From NCBI RefSeq assembly GCF_011516635.5, contig NZ_CP096255.1, forward strand, positions 8,443,501 to 8,507,500: 64,000 nt of DNA, read 5' to 3'. The notes under the pieces are model-generated. The model was not told the origin of the DNA, searched no databases, and worked only from the letters and a program-made list of their open reading frames with translations. Numbering within the stretch: position 1 is the first letter of the stretch; each line of letters begins with the position of its first letter. Both the position numbers and the translations under genes were made by a program. Of this stretch, positions 43,551 through 51,781 are shown one piece after another. Source of the DNA: Bradyrhizobium barranii subsp. apii (GTDB lineage Bacteria > Pseudomonadota > Alphaproteobacteria > Rhizobiales > Xanthobacteraceae).

Positions 43551-44801
43551 TCACGATGTGTCGCATCGGAACGGTGATGTTCGAGGGCTGGGGCGTCTGA
43601 AGCTATGTCGAAAGCGCTCAATGATGCGCATGACGCCACCACAATCGGGACAGGCAGGAACCTCGGCCCAGGTTTGAGCCTCCGAATCCACAGGCGACGG
43701 CTGGCCATCGTTTGGGGCTGTTCGCTCATGATCGAGAAGTTCGCGGCAAAGGGCGAGCTTGGCAGCGCGATGGCGGTTGGCCATGAAGCCGAAGTGGCGG
43801 ATGCGGTGGAAGCCGTCAGGCGGCGTATGAAGCAGGAAACGGCGAATGAACTCATCGGGCTTGAGATTCATGATCTTTGTCGCGCTGTTTTGGCGATAGT
43901 CCTTCCATGAGAAGGCGACATGATCGTCGTCGAGTGCGACGAGCCGGCTGTTGGCGATCGCGACGCGATGGGTGTAGCGGCCGAGATAGGCCAGGACCTG
44001 TGCGGGTCCGCCGAAGGGCCGCTTGGCGTAAACAACCCAGTTGATGCGTCGCATGGCGTCGAGGTGGGCCGCAAAGGCAGCCGGCTCGGCCAGAGCTCCG
44101 AGATCGCCGAAGAAACGCAAGGCACCGGAGTTGAAGGCTGCCGACAGACGTTTGAGAAAAAGTGTGCGAAATAGTCTGGACAACGGTTTGACGGCCAGGA
44201 AGAAGTTCGGTCGGCAAGCGGTCCAGCGCGCGCCATCGGGCGAGAGGCCGCCACCCGGAACGACGCAATGGACGTGGGGATGATGCATCAGCGTCTGTCC
44301 CCAGGTGTGGAGGACGGCGACGCCGCCGATCGCACCGCCGAGCCGGCGTGGATTGGCGGCGAGCGTCGTCATCGCCTCGGCGGCAGCCTTGAACAGGATG
44401 GCATAGACGACGGCCTTGTTCTGGAAAGCGATCGCGGCGATCGGTGCGGGAAGTGTAAAGACGACGTGGAAATAGGGAACCGGAAGCAGGTCGGCTTGAC
44501 GCGCGGCGAGCCACGCGGCTCGGGCTCTCCCCTGACACTTCGGACAGTGCCGATTGCGGCAGGAATTATAGGCAACGCGTGTCGTGCCGCAGTCGTCGCA
44601 AGCCTGCATGTGGCCGCCGAGCGCCTCGGTCCGGCACGCAACGATCGCGCTCATCACGCGCCGCTCGACCCGCCCCAGATGACCGGCATGTACACGGCGA
44701 TAGGCGTCGCCATGCCGGCGCAGAATATCGGCAATCTCGATGGCGGGCCTGTTGGAGCGGATGTCGGAGCGGGTCATGACCCGCATCCCGCTGCGGGTCA
44801 T
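43551..44801 (-). CDS. IS91-family HUH transposase
   Basis: 416 residues. An N-terminal zinc-binding region has ACDDCGTTRVAYNSCRNRHCPKC. The HUH nickase motif is HPHVHCVVPGGG, and the tyrosine region is VLAYLGRYTHRVAIANSRL. A C-terminal cysteine pair (CPDCGG) follows. These enzymes cut one strand and transpose by rolling-circle replication. Its ATG overlaps the stop of the tyrosine recombinase gene by four bases (44798-44801), so the two are coupled. Confidence 0.93.
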   Translation of the reverse strand: MTRSGMRVMTRSDIRSNRPAIEIADILRRHGDAYRRVHAGHLGRVERRVMSAIVACRTEALGGHMQACDDCGTTRVAYNSCRNRHCPKCQGRARAAWLAARQADLLPVPYFHVVFTLPAPIAAIAFQNKAVVYAILFKAAAEAMTTLAANPRRLGGAIGGVAVLHTWGQTLMHHPHVHCVVPGGGLSPDGARWTACRPNFFLAVKPLSRLFRTLFLKRLSAAFNSGALRFFGDLGALAEPAAFAAHLDAMRRINWVVYAKRPFGGPAQVLAYLGRYTHRVAIANSRLVALDDDHVAFSWKDYRQNSATKIMNLKPDEFIRRFLLHTPPDGFHRIRHFGFMANRHRAAKLALCRELLDHERTAPNDGQPSPVDSEAQTWAEVPACPDCGGVMRIIERFRHSFRRPSPRTSPFRCDTS

Positions 44802-45628
44802 CCAGGTGGCGTCACCTCCAGCGACAGGCGATCGAGCGGGCTCTGCGTCGCTCGGATCGTATCGGTGGCGACCTGCGTGTAGCGCGCTGTCGACGACAAA
44901 TTATTGTGCCCGAGCAAGACCTGGATGATCCGGATATCGGTTCCGTTCTCGAGAAGATGTGTCGCGAAGCTGTGGCGCAGCGTGTGCAGCGTGACGCGCT
45001 TGGTCAGGCCCGCAGCCTTCACCGCCGACCGGCAGGCGGCATGCAGCACGGTCTGATCGATCGGATGATCTTCGTCACGACCAGGGAACAGATAAAGCCG
45101 CGGCCGGGCGAGCCGCCAGTAGGTGCGCAGGATGCCCAGCAGCTGGGGCGACAGCATCACGTTGCGATCCTTCGCGCCCTTGCCGTGGCGCACCTGGATG
45201 ACGCCGCGGGCGCTGTCGATGTCTTCGATCCGCAGTCCCGCAACCTCCGAGGCCCTGAGCCCGGCCGCATAGGCGGTGGTGAGCGCGGCGCGGCTCTTCA
45301 GGCTCGATACCGCTTCAAGAAACTGAACCACTTCGTCGGCGCTGAGAACGACCGGCAGCTTGCGCGGTTCTCGCGCATAGGGAATGCGCTCTGGGATGAG
45401 CGCCTCGCCGAGCGTGACGCCGTAGAAAAACCGTAGCGCACAGACGATCTGGTTCAGCGCCGGCCATGAGATGCCGGTCGAGACCAAATGCACCTGGAAG
45501 GCGCGGACGTCTTCCAGCTCTAACCGGTCAGGCGATCGGCCAAAATAGCGGCTGAACTTCGAAACCGCGCTGATGTAGGATCTTTGCGTCGCCGGCGACA
45601 GATTGCGGACGGTCATGTCTTCGATCAT
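44798..45628 (-). pseudogene. Tyrosine recombinase, start separated by IS66 insertion
   Basis: The remaining frame has SAM-like N-terminal sequence (SPATQRSYISAVSKFSRYFG) and the catalytic residues R in AAGLRASEVAGLRIEDID, HTLRHSFATHLL, and LGHNNLSSTARYTQV with the nucleophile tyrosine. The original first codons M-A-D-L-S are at 48767-48781 beyond the IS66, preceded by AGGAG with seven-base spacing. After the insertion, translation could only restart at the internal ATG 45628 (original M11), which lacks that ribosome binding site. Activity may be reduced or lost, but the catalytic domain is intact. Confidence 0.85.
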
Positions 45629-45643
45629 GCGGCGGCGAAGAGG

Positions 45644-45651
45644 GCTCAAAT
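45644..45651. repeat. IS66 target-site duplication, left copy
   Basis: GCTCAAAT directly abuts the left terminal repeat and is identical to 48767-48774. Eight base pairs is the usual IS66 duplication length. Confidence 0.92.
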
Positions 45652-45672
45652 GTAAGCGTAGCTCTGCGGCCC
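45652..45672. repeat. IS66 terminal inverted repeat, left
   Basis: Begins GTAAGCGTAGC, the hallmark of IS66-family ends, and matches the reverse complement of 48746-48766 at 17 or 18 of 21 positions, ending in GGCCC on both sides. Confidence 0.92.
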
Positions 45673-45692
45673 TTTTGAATGGCGCTTGACGC

Positions 45693-46295
45693 CTATTTTG
45701 TTCGCGTGGCGCGTCGCCGCGGCTTCCTTGTGTCGGACAACGCGTTGACGGCGGCTTCGAGTGCCTTCCGGTCGACGACGTTGGGATCGAACCGCTCCGG
45801 GCCCCAGAGGCGCATGTGTCCGTGCTCGGGATGGGCGGGGTCGCTGATGGCGGCGAGGTATTCGGCATAGCCTGGCGCACCGCCGACGTCTTCCGGAGGA
45901 CAACGACCGGCGGCCTCGAGCAGGAAGGGAAGCCCCTCCGTCGTGGTGTTCTCGAACCATTTTTCGAGCTTGATCACATGGTCCCAGCTGTCGCCGAAGT
46001 CATAGAGATAGTGGATCGTCTTGGCGCCGGTCTCGCGAACGATATCGCACAGCCGCGCTTTGCGGGCATCCATGGGCTGGTGACCGTAATCATTGTCGGG
46101 GTCGGGAATCCCCCAATGTGCCTCACCAGCAAAGAACTCGAAGAGGTGACTGTTCGTCCAGCCGAATGCCTCCTGAAGCGTCAGATGCAGCCGATCAAGG
46201 CGCAGGGTGACGGGTACGACAAGGCGACGCATCACCTCCGGCTTCACATCCTTGAGGGTCACCTTGATCCGGACCGCGGTCGTGTTCAGGCTCAT
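45693..46295 (-). CDS. pRiA4b ORF-3-like protein carried by IS66
   Basis: 200 residues of the plasmid pRiA4b ORF-3 family (PF07929). Features are VRIKVTLKDVKPEVMRRLVVPVTLRLDRLHLTLQEAFGW, the YLYDFGDSWDHVIKLE motif, and RCPPEDVGGAPGYAEYLAAI. The biochemical role of the family is unknown. The ATG at 46295 overlaps the TnpC stop by four bases (46292-46295) and the gene ends 20 bp inside the left terminal repeat, so it belongs to the element. A basic C-terminus (RKPRRRATRTK) could bind nucleic acid; this is inference. Confidence 0.88.
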   Translation of the reverse strand: MSLNTTAVRIKVTLKDVKPEVMRRLVVPVTLRLDRLHLTLQEAFGWTNSHLFEFFAGEAHWGIPDPDNDYGHQPMDARKARLCDIVRETGAKTIHYLYDFGDSWDHVIKLEKWFENTTTEGLPFLLEAAGRCPPEDVGGAPGYAEYLAAISDPAHPEHGHMRLWGPERFDPNVVDRKALEAAVNALSDTRKPRRRATRTK

Positions 46296-47857
46296 GCCGC
46301 CAGCCTCGGATCGCGTGTATGCATCGTATAGGTCGACGCCCAGGGAAGCAGTTCGTCCAGTCGCGCTGCAGGCCAACCATTGACGAGCTTGGCGAGAACG
46401 TCAGCGAGCCAGTGCTCGGCACTGACGCCATTGAGCTTACAGGTCTCAATGAGCGAAGCCAGCAATGCCCAATTCCCGGCGCCTTCGTCGCAACCGGCAA
46501 AAAGAGAGTTCTTGGCGTTGAGCTTGATCGGTCGCATCGCACGCTCGACAGCATTCGTGTCCATTTCGATGCGCCCATCATCAAGATAGAGCGTCAGGCC
46601 GTCCCAATGACGTAGTGCATAGCGCAAAGCCTTCGCCGTGTCGCTCTTCTGCGCAAGGTGATCGAGCTTGGCCTCAAACCACTGCTTCAAGGCTGCAACC
46701 AGAGGCCGGGTATGCGCTTGTCGGCCAGCACGGCGCTCGTCCGCAGATCGGCCGCGGAGGGCCTTCTCGACCGCGTAAAGCTGGGCGATGCGCTCAAGAG
46801 CCTCGCGGGCAACCGGAGCTGGCGCAGGCGCAGCCTCCCGCTCGATCTTCACAAACTGGCGCCGCAGATGCGACCAGCAGAAGGCGAGCGTCCCGGACAG
46901 GGCGTCCGCACGCGTCTCTCGGGTCATGGTCTTGTAAGCCTGATAGCCGTCGCAGTGGATGATGCCGCGATAGCCCTCCAGCAGCCGCAAGCCATGAACG
47001 GCGCCGCGGCCCGGTGCATAGGCATAGACTACCCCAGGCGGATCAGGTCCGGCCCAAGGCCTGTCATCGCGTGACAGCGCCCAGAAGTAGCCGGTTTTTG
47101 TTCTGCCGCGCCCCGGATCCAGCACCGGCGCCGGGGTCTCATCGACACAGAGCTTCGAGGAGGCGAGCAGAAGCTGGCGCAGACGATGCCACACGGGCTT
47201 CAATTCCTGGGCGGCATAGCCGACCCAGAAGGCGAGCGTGGAACGATCCAGCGCTATTCCGTGCGTCGCCAGCATCTGCGCCTGGCGGTAAAGCGGCAAA
47301 TGCCAGTGATACTTGGCATCGATCACATGCGCGACCAGCCGCTCGGTGGGCAATCCTCCCCTGATCAATCGCTCGGGAGCCGCGTGCTGCAGGACGACGC
47401 CATGACAGGCGCGGCAGGCCAGCTTGGGACGGCGGGTGATGATGACGCGATACTGCGCCGGAACGACGTCGAGCCTCTGGCTCTCATCCTGACCAATCTC
47501 GAAGAGGTTGCCCTTACAAGACGGGCAGCAGCTCTCGGCCGGCATCATAGTCTCGATGACGCGCGGCAAATGCTCCGGCAGCTGACCACGGTTGGCTCTG
47601 CGCGCGGCAGCTCTCTTCTCGCCTGTTTTGGGATTGGCACGATTCTCGGCGGCTTCGAGAGCCGCAACGGCCTGATCGATATCCTCCAGAACAAGCTGCA
47701 GCTGATCAGCGTCCAGCTTTTCCGAGGACCGACCGAACTGCGCATCTTTCGCAAGCTTGAGCAACCGCTCGAGCCGGGCGCAGCGATCCAGCAGAGCCGC
47801 GGCAAAGGCACGCAACTCGGCTGGATCGCTCGGTAGCTCATCAGGCAAATCACTCAT
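46292..47857 (-). CDS. tnpC: IS66 transposase TnpC
   Basis: 521 residues. The N-terminal leucine-rich helix (AALLDRCARLERLLKLAKDAQFGRSSEKLD) and zinc-finger (CCPSCKGNLFEIG, LACRACHG) precede the DDE domain, with D in KLCVDETPAPVLDPGRG, D in IIHCDGYQAYKTM and E in DTNAVERAMRPIKLNAKNSLF. It is the catalytic transposase, of normal length and with no frameshift. The gene lies 51 bp downstream of tnpB. Confidence 0.95.
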   Translation of the reverse strand: MSDLPDELPSDPAELRAFAAALLDRCARLERLLKLAKDAQFGRSSEKLDADQLQLVLEDIDQAVAALEAAENRANPKTGEKRAAARRANRGQLPEHLPRVIETMMPAESCCPSCKGNLFEIGQDESQRLDVVPAQYRVIITRRPKLACRACHGVVLQHAAPERLIRGGLPTERLVAHVIDAKYHWHLPLYRQAQMLATHGIALDRSTLAFWVGYAAQELKPVWHRLRQLLLASSKLCVDETPAPVLDPGRGRTKTGYFWALSRDDRPWAGPDPPGVVYAYAPGRGAVHGLRLLEGYRGIIHCDGYQAYKTMTRETRADALSGTLAFCWSHLRRQFVKIEREAAPAPAPVAREALERIAQLYAVEKALRGRSADERRAGRQAHTRPLVAALKQWFEAKLDHLAQKSDTAKALRYALRHWDGLTLYLDDGRIEMDTNAVERAMRPIKLNAKNSLFAGCDEGAGNWALLASLIETCKLNGVSAEHWLADVLAKLVNGWPAARLDELLPWASTYTMHTRDPRLAA

Positions 47858-47908
47858 TGGCCCGAGCTTGCCATGCTTCGCGTCACGATGCAGCGATGAT
47901 TTGCATTT

Positions 47909-48274
47909 TTACGCAAGCGCTTTCGGCTGCGGGATCCGAGGCGCGTGCATGCGCGTCCAATCCATGCCGGCCAGCAGTGCTGACAGCTGGGCCCCATTCA
48001 TCCGCATCACACCGGCCACGATGGGTGGCCATTTGAAGCCGCTGCCATCGAGCCGCTTCCAGTACATCACAAGGCCGCTGCCATCCCAGACGACGATCTT
48101 CACCCGATCGGCGCGCTTCGCACGGAACACCACCGCCACGCCCTTCATCGGGTCATGGCCCAGCGTATCCTTCGCCAGCAGCGCCAAGCCCTCTGCACCC
48201 TTCCTGAAGTCCACAGGTTGCGTCGCCACGTAGATCATGAGGCTCGCCGGCATCGTCAGCATGAACGTGTCCAT
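47909..48274 (-). CDS. tnpB: IS66 accessory protein TnpB
   Basis: 121 residues with the IS66 Orf2 motif: YVATQPVDFRKGAEGLALLA, GVAVVFRAKRADRVKIVVWDGSGLVMYWKRLDGSGFKWP. It is needed with TnpA and TnpC for IS66 transposition. This protein is not the Fanzor/IS200-605 TnpB nuclease. The listed start at 48274 overlaps tnpA by 19 bases; an internal ATG at 48262 is an alternative. Confidence 0.95.
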   Translation of the reverse strand: MDTFMLTMPASLMIYVATQPVDFRKGAEGLALLAKDTLGHDPMKGVAVVFRAKRADRVKIVVWDGSGLVMYWKRLDGSGFKWPPIVAGVMRMNGAQLSALLAGMDWTRMHAPRIPQPKALA

Positions 48275-48678
48275 CGCAGCGCAATGAACACATCGCTCAA
48301 CGCAGCAAGGCCAGGCGCCCCGCGCACCTCCACGCGCGCGCCCTGGAACTCAACCGTAACAATGGCTGCTTCCGGCGAACCGGAGGGCTCTGCGGCCGCA
48401 GGCAACGCTAATTCCGACACCACCGGCACGAACGACAGCGTGTCCGCCGACGCCGGCAATACCAACTGGCCCAAACGCGCCCGGCGCCGCCAATCATGCA
48501 CCTGCTGGGGCCGGCAGCCATGGCGACGAGCGACGTCTGTTACAACCGCCCCCGGTTCGAGGCTTTCCGCCGCAATCTGCGCCTTCAAATCATCCGGCCA
48601 GCGCTTTCGACCTGCGCCAGCGAACACTTCAATACGCGGTGACAACGGTCGTCTTATGTCGTCAGAATGGTCGTCCAT
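48256..48678 (-). CDS. tnpA: IS66 accessory protein TnpA
   Basis: 140 residues with a helix-turn-helix (RKRWPDDLKAQIAAESLEPGAVVTDVARRHGCRPQQVHDWRRRARLG) like the IS3/IS66 Orf1 family, likely binding the terminal repeats. I chose the ATG at 48678 (MDDHSDD); an upstream ATG at 48735 is in frame but lies close to the terminal repeat. Confidence 0.9.
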   Translation of the reverse strand: MDDHSDDIRRPLSPRIEVFAGAGRKRWPDDLKAQIAAESLEPGAVVTDVARRHGCRPQQVHDWRRRARLGQLVLPASADTLSFVPVVSELALPAAAEPSGSPEAAIVTVEFQGARVEVRGAPGLAALSDVFIALRWTRSC

Positions 48679-48745
48679 TGTGAGCACCCTTCCAGAAGAT
48701 GACTCTTCTAACGGTGCTCTCAAGACTCCGCACAAACAATCAGAC

Positions 48746-48766
48746 GGGCCTCGGCGCTACGCTTAC
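48746..48766. repeat. IS66 terminal inverted repeat, right
   Basis: Ends GCTACGCTTAC, the reverse complement of the left terminus. It is followed directly by the duplicated target GCTCAAAT. Confidence 0.92.
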
Positions 48767-48774
48767 GCTCAAAT
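48767..48774. repeat. IS66 target-site duplication, right copy
   Basis: GCTCAAAT, identical to 45644-45651. On the minus strand these bases, with 48775-48781, encode the first five codons of the interrupted recombinase. Confidence 0.92.
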
Positions 48775-48781
48775 CGGCCAT

Positions 48782-49283
48782 CTCGATACTCCTGTCTGAG
48801 GGGGTGGGCTCCAACACCCACATCCTCTCAGCCAGGAGGCGATCTATGCCACCTTGCCCCCTACGCCGCGGCAGCGGCTTCGTTGAATCCACAATCGAAT
48901 TTGCAGGCTTTGGCGGTCTTTACCTCCCAATCCCTGCAATCTCAAACCGTCTCAAATCCGAAAAACAGACTCTCGCTCAATCGCTTAGAGCCTTGTTCAC
49001 GGACGACGGAGTAGTGTACGACGAGATTGACGCGTGATCGCGCGCCAATCTCCGCCGTCGTCCCGGACAAGCGAAGCGCAGATCCGGGACCCATACCCAC
49101 AGGGCGGGATTTGGCGAAGATTCGGTGTGGGAGCTGTGCCCCACACTACTCCCTGGGGGTTATGGGTCCCCGCCCCCGTGCGCAATTGCGCACTAGGCGG
49201 GGACGACGGCGAGTGTGTGGCAACGCTTTCAGCCCAACCAAAACTTCGGCGTGGGCTTCCCTCACCCACGCCGATGCGTATCG
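48782..49283. other. Gene-free region after the mobile island
   Basis: It starts with the recombinase ribosome binding site (AGGAG on the minus strand, 48789-48793) and a hairpin at 48804-48821 that may be the IS91-type right end. From 49054 it is a family-C palindromic repeat. The middle 48830-49050 contains short open frames but no supported gene. Confidence 0.5.
49054..49212. repeat. Palindromic intergenic repeat, family C copy 1
   Basis: Outer arms CCGTCGTCCCGGAC and GGGGACGACGG are complementary. Inside are GGGACCCAT(A) / TATGGGTCCC and the small palindrome GCGCAATTGCGC. Related copies are at 57741-57860 and 60204-60326. Confidence 0.65.
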
Positions 49284-50381
49284 TCACGTAATCGCGATCG
49301 GACATCCGTTGCTTCCCGTCGCGCCCTTGATGGGCGCCGGGGTGAACGAATAGACGAACTGATACTTCTTCTCGGCGATCAGATCGTCGAAGATCAGGTT
49401 CTCGTGGTTGTGGATGCCGTGCTTGGTCTGCAGCTCGGCGTGGACCACGAAAGCGAGCGACTTGTCGGGATTGGGCACCACCTCGACCGCCCAGGTGTCG
49501 GCGCCGGTCAGCGCAAGATCCTTTTCGACCACCCACTTCGCAGCATCGAGGCCGATGCCCGGCTCGCCGCTGTTGAAGCGATCGTTGTTCTTCATCCAGA
49601 GCGAGCCCCAGCCGGTGTGGAACATGATCGCGTCGCCAGGCTTGATGTCGCTCTCGGGGATGTTCTGCTTCGCCAGCGCCGCCTTGATGTCAGCCGAGGT
49701 GATCTCCTGCCCCGCATCCATCATGCCGCCCTTGAGCGCGACCATGTCGAGCAGATGCGCGCGGGTGAAGATCGGCTTAAGCTTCTCGACGCCAAGCTTC
49801 TTGAGCCCGTATGCGTCGCTAATTTCTGCGGCTGTGAAGCCATTGTAGAATCGCATCTCGCTCTTGTCGCCGTCCTTGCCCATCTGGATGCCGATATGGC
49901 CGAGGCCGTCGAACTGCGTACCGGTCTGGCCGATCTCGGTGGCCAGGAATTCGTCGTGATAGACCATCTTATTGTCACCGAACGGGCCGCCGGTCGGGCT
50001 GCCCGGAATGCGCAGTGCGAATATACGCGCACCAAACAGCGGCATGGCGGCTTCGTAGACGCGGCCGATCTTGTAGATCTTGCCGTCCTTAATCCATTTC
50101 GCCGCGTCGAGGACCTTCGCCGGGGTCATGTGGTTGGATGCGCCGGACTCGTCATCCTTACCCCATTTCGATGGCCACCAGGGCTTGTCGGTGCCCTTGG
50201 GCATGGAGGTTGCAGTCTGCGCCTGGGCCTCACTGATCGGTGCAAGCGCGAACTTGCCGTGCATCGAGCCGGCGAGCGCGGCTCCAGCAACGCCGGCGAT
50301 GCCTGCGGTGCGGAGCAGGGTCCGGCGATCCGTCGTGGAGCCGCCGCCGTCTTGATCTACGTTATTGATCTCGTTAGACAT
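49284..50381 (-). CDS. Cyclase-family (kynurenine-formamidase-like) protein, Tat-exported
   Basis: 365 residues. A twin-arginine signal (TDRRTLLRTAGIAGVAGAALAG) with cleavage near EAQAQT indicates a periplasmic protein. The body matches the cyclase/KynB fold. The canonical metal motif HxGTHxDxxxH appears here as QTGTQFDGLGH, with Gln at the first two His positions and Asp and the last His kept. This variant is seen in a subgroup of the family, so it may still bind metal with other ligands. Function is unknown; hydrolysis or dehydration of a cyclic amide or similar is a guess. It is divergent from the CobW gene. Confidence 0.85.
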   Translation of the reverse strand: MSNEINNVDQDGGGSTTDRRTLLRTAGIAGVAGAALAGSMHGKFALAPISEAQAQTATSMPKGTDKPWWPSKWGKDDESGASNHMTPAKVLDAAKWIKDGKIYKIGRVYEAAMPLFGARIFALRIPGSPTGGPFGDNKMVYHDEFLATEIGQTGTQFDGLGHIGIQMGKDGDKSEMRFYNGFTAAEISDAYGLKKLGVEKLKPIFTRAHLLDMVALKGGMMDAGQEITSADIKAALAKQNIPESDIKPGDAIMFHTGWGSLWMKNNDRFNSGEPGIGLDAAKWVVEKDLALTGADTWAVEVVPNPDKSLAFVVHAELQTKHGIHNHENLIFDDLIAEKKYQFVYSFTPAPIKGATGSNGCPIAIT

Positions 50382-50501
50382 TCCACCCTCCCAGGTTGTG
50401 GTCAGAACAATGTCTGACTCTAAAATTGTTTCCGCTAGCCTCCTCCTCCGCTACGCTGTTGTCCAGCGACAAAAATAAGACGGCCGACGCGAGAGCTTCC
50501 C

Positions 50502-51569
50502 ATGGGCCTGTTCGAAAGCGATAAATCCGCGCAGCGACTTCCGGTCTCGCTGATCACCGGCTTTCTCGGCAGCGGCAAGACCACGCTGCTGAATCGCCTG
50601 CTGCGCCACGACGACATGAAGGACAGCGCCGTCATCATCAACGAGTACGGCGAAGTCAGCCTCGACCATCTCCTGGTCGAACGCGTCGACGGCGAAGTCG
50701 CCGTGCTTGCGAGCGGATGCATCTGCTGCACCATCCGCAGCGACCTGGAGCAGACGCTGCGAGACCTTCTGGTGAAGCGGGACCGCGGCGAGATTCCGCC
50801 GTTCCGCCGTATCCTGGTCGAGACCACCGGGCTCGCCGACCCCGCGCCGATCGTGCAGCTCCTGCTCAACAATCCGCTCGTCTCGCACTTCCTGCGGCTC
50901 GACACGGTCGTGACCACGGTCGATGCGGTCAACGCGCCGCATCAGCTAGACCGGCAGTATGAGGCGGTGAAACAGGTAGCGTTGGCCGACCGGCTGTTGA
51001 TCACCAAGAGTGACCTGGTCGAGGACATCGCGGCGCTTGAGCTGCGTCTGCGGCGGCTCAATCCCGGCGCCAGAATCGAAAACGTCAGTCACGGCGAGAT
51101 CGATCCCGCGCAGCTATTCGGCGCCGGCCTGATCGATCCCGAGCTGAAAAGGATAGACGTTGAGCGCTGGCTCAACGAGCGGGCCTTCGCGGAACCAGAT
51201 GCGCACGCCGGCCGTGCGCATCACGATCATCACGCGCACCATGATCATGGCCATCATGATCACGATGCGTCGATCGCGAGCTTCATGCTGGCGTTCGACG
51301 AGCCGCTCGACTGGATGGCCGTGACGCACTGGCTTGCGCATTTACGCAACGCGCGCGGCCAGGATCTGCTGCGGGTGAAGGGGATTCTCAATCTCCGTGA
51401 CGAACCGGCGCCGATCGTGATCCATGGCGTGCATCACGTCTTCCATCCGCCGGTGGCGCTCAGCGGCTGGCCCGACAGCGATCGCCGCTCGCGCATCGTG
51501 TTCATCACACGCGGCATCGCGCGTGCGGACGTGCTTGAGCTCTGGCAGGCGGTCCTCGCGGCAGCGTGA
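50502..51569 (+). CDS. CobW/COG0523 GTP-dependent metallochaperone
   Basis: 355 residues. Walker A is GFLGSGKTTLLNRLL, the metal-binding CxCC motif is GCICCTI, Walker B is ETTGLADPAP and the specificity motif ITKSDLV (TKxD). A histidine/aspartate-rich loop (about residues 235-257, HHDHHAHHDHGHHDHD) precedes the C-terminal CobW_C domain. COG0523 proteins insert zinc, cobalt or iron into client enzymes, using GTP. The histidine loop suggests zinc or nickel storage. Its divergent partner is a putative metal-dependent hydrolase, a possible client. I saw no Zur box in the gap 50382-50501. Confidence 0.9.
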   Translation: MGLFESDKSAQRLPVSLITGFLGSGKTTLLNRLLRHDDMKDSAVIINEYGEVSLDHLLVERVDGEVAVLASGCICCTIRSDLEQTLRDLLVKRDRGEIPPFRRILVETTGLADPAPIVQLLLNNPLVSHFLRLDTVVTTVDAVNAPHQLDRQYEAVKQVALADRLLITKSDLVEDIAALELRLRRLNPGARIENVSHGEIDPAQLFGAGLIDPELKRIDVERWLNERAFAEPDAHAGRAHHDHHAHHDHGHHDHDASIASFMLAFDEPLDWMAVTHWLAHLRNARGQDLLRVKGILNLRDEPAPIVIHGVHHVFHPPVALSGWPDSDRRSRIVFITRGIARADVLELWQAVLAAA

Positions 51570-51597
51570 GGCGCGTCGAAATGAGCGACGCTGCCGA

Positions 51598-51756
51598 ACC
51601 CTCCCCTGGAGGGGGAGGGTCGCTGTGCATGCAGCGAAGCGGAATGCGCAGCGGGGTGGGGTGACAGTCTCTCCACCTCGAACAGTGCCCGTGGGGAGAG
51701 ATCACCCCACCCCGCTCGCGCTGCGCGCGATCGACCATCCCCCTCCAGGGGAGGGT
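51598..51756. repeat. Palindromic intergenic repeat, family A copy 4
   Basis: The left arm ACCCTCCCCTGGAGGGGGAGGGT and the right arm CCCCCTCCAGGGGAGGGT are complementary. Inside are CAGCGGGGTGGGGTGA and TCACCCCACCCCGCT. It lies between the convergent CobW and YmdB genes. Confidence 0.75.
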
Positions 51757-51781
51757 GGCAGCGTGAATGCCGCGCTGTCCG

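Larger units (their letters stand above)
45652..48766 (-). mobile_element. Complete IS66-family insertion sequence (3115 bp)
   Basis: Bounded by 21-bp inverted repeats starting GTAAGCG and flanked by a perfect 8-bp duplication GCTCAAAT. It encodes TnpA, TnpB, TnpC and an extra pRiA4b ORF-3-like protein, all on the minus strand. All three transposition genes look intact, so the element may still be active. It has inserted in codons 3-5 of the IS91-linked recombinase gene, so it arrived after the IS91-type element. Confidence 0.95.
43551..48781 (-). mobile_element. IS91-type element with recombinase, interrupted by IS66
   Basis: The core is a tyrosine recombinase gene followed by an IS91 transposase, overlapping by ATGA. 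The recombinase start codon now lies on the far side of an IS66 insertion (45652-48766). A hairpin GTGGG (48804-48808) / CCCAC (48817-48821) just beyond the start codon could mark the element's right end. The left end is somewhere in 43144-43550. Boundaries given are only those supported by genes. Confidence 0.65.

Noticed and set aside
48699..49037. A 112-residue frame running out of the IS66 right end
   Set aside because: It crosses the terminal repeat and target duplication and has no homology or ribosome binding site.
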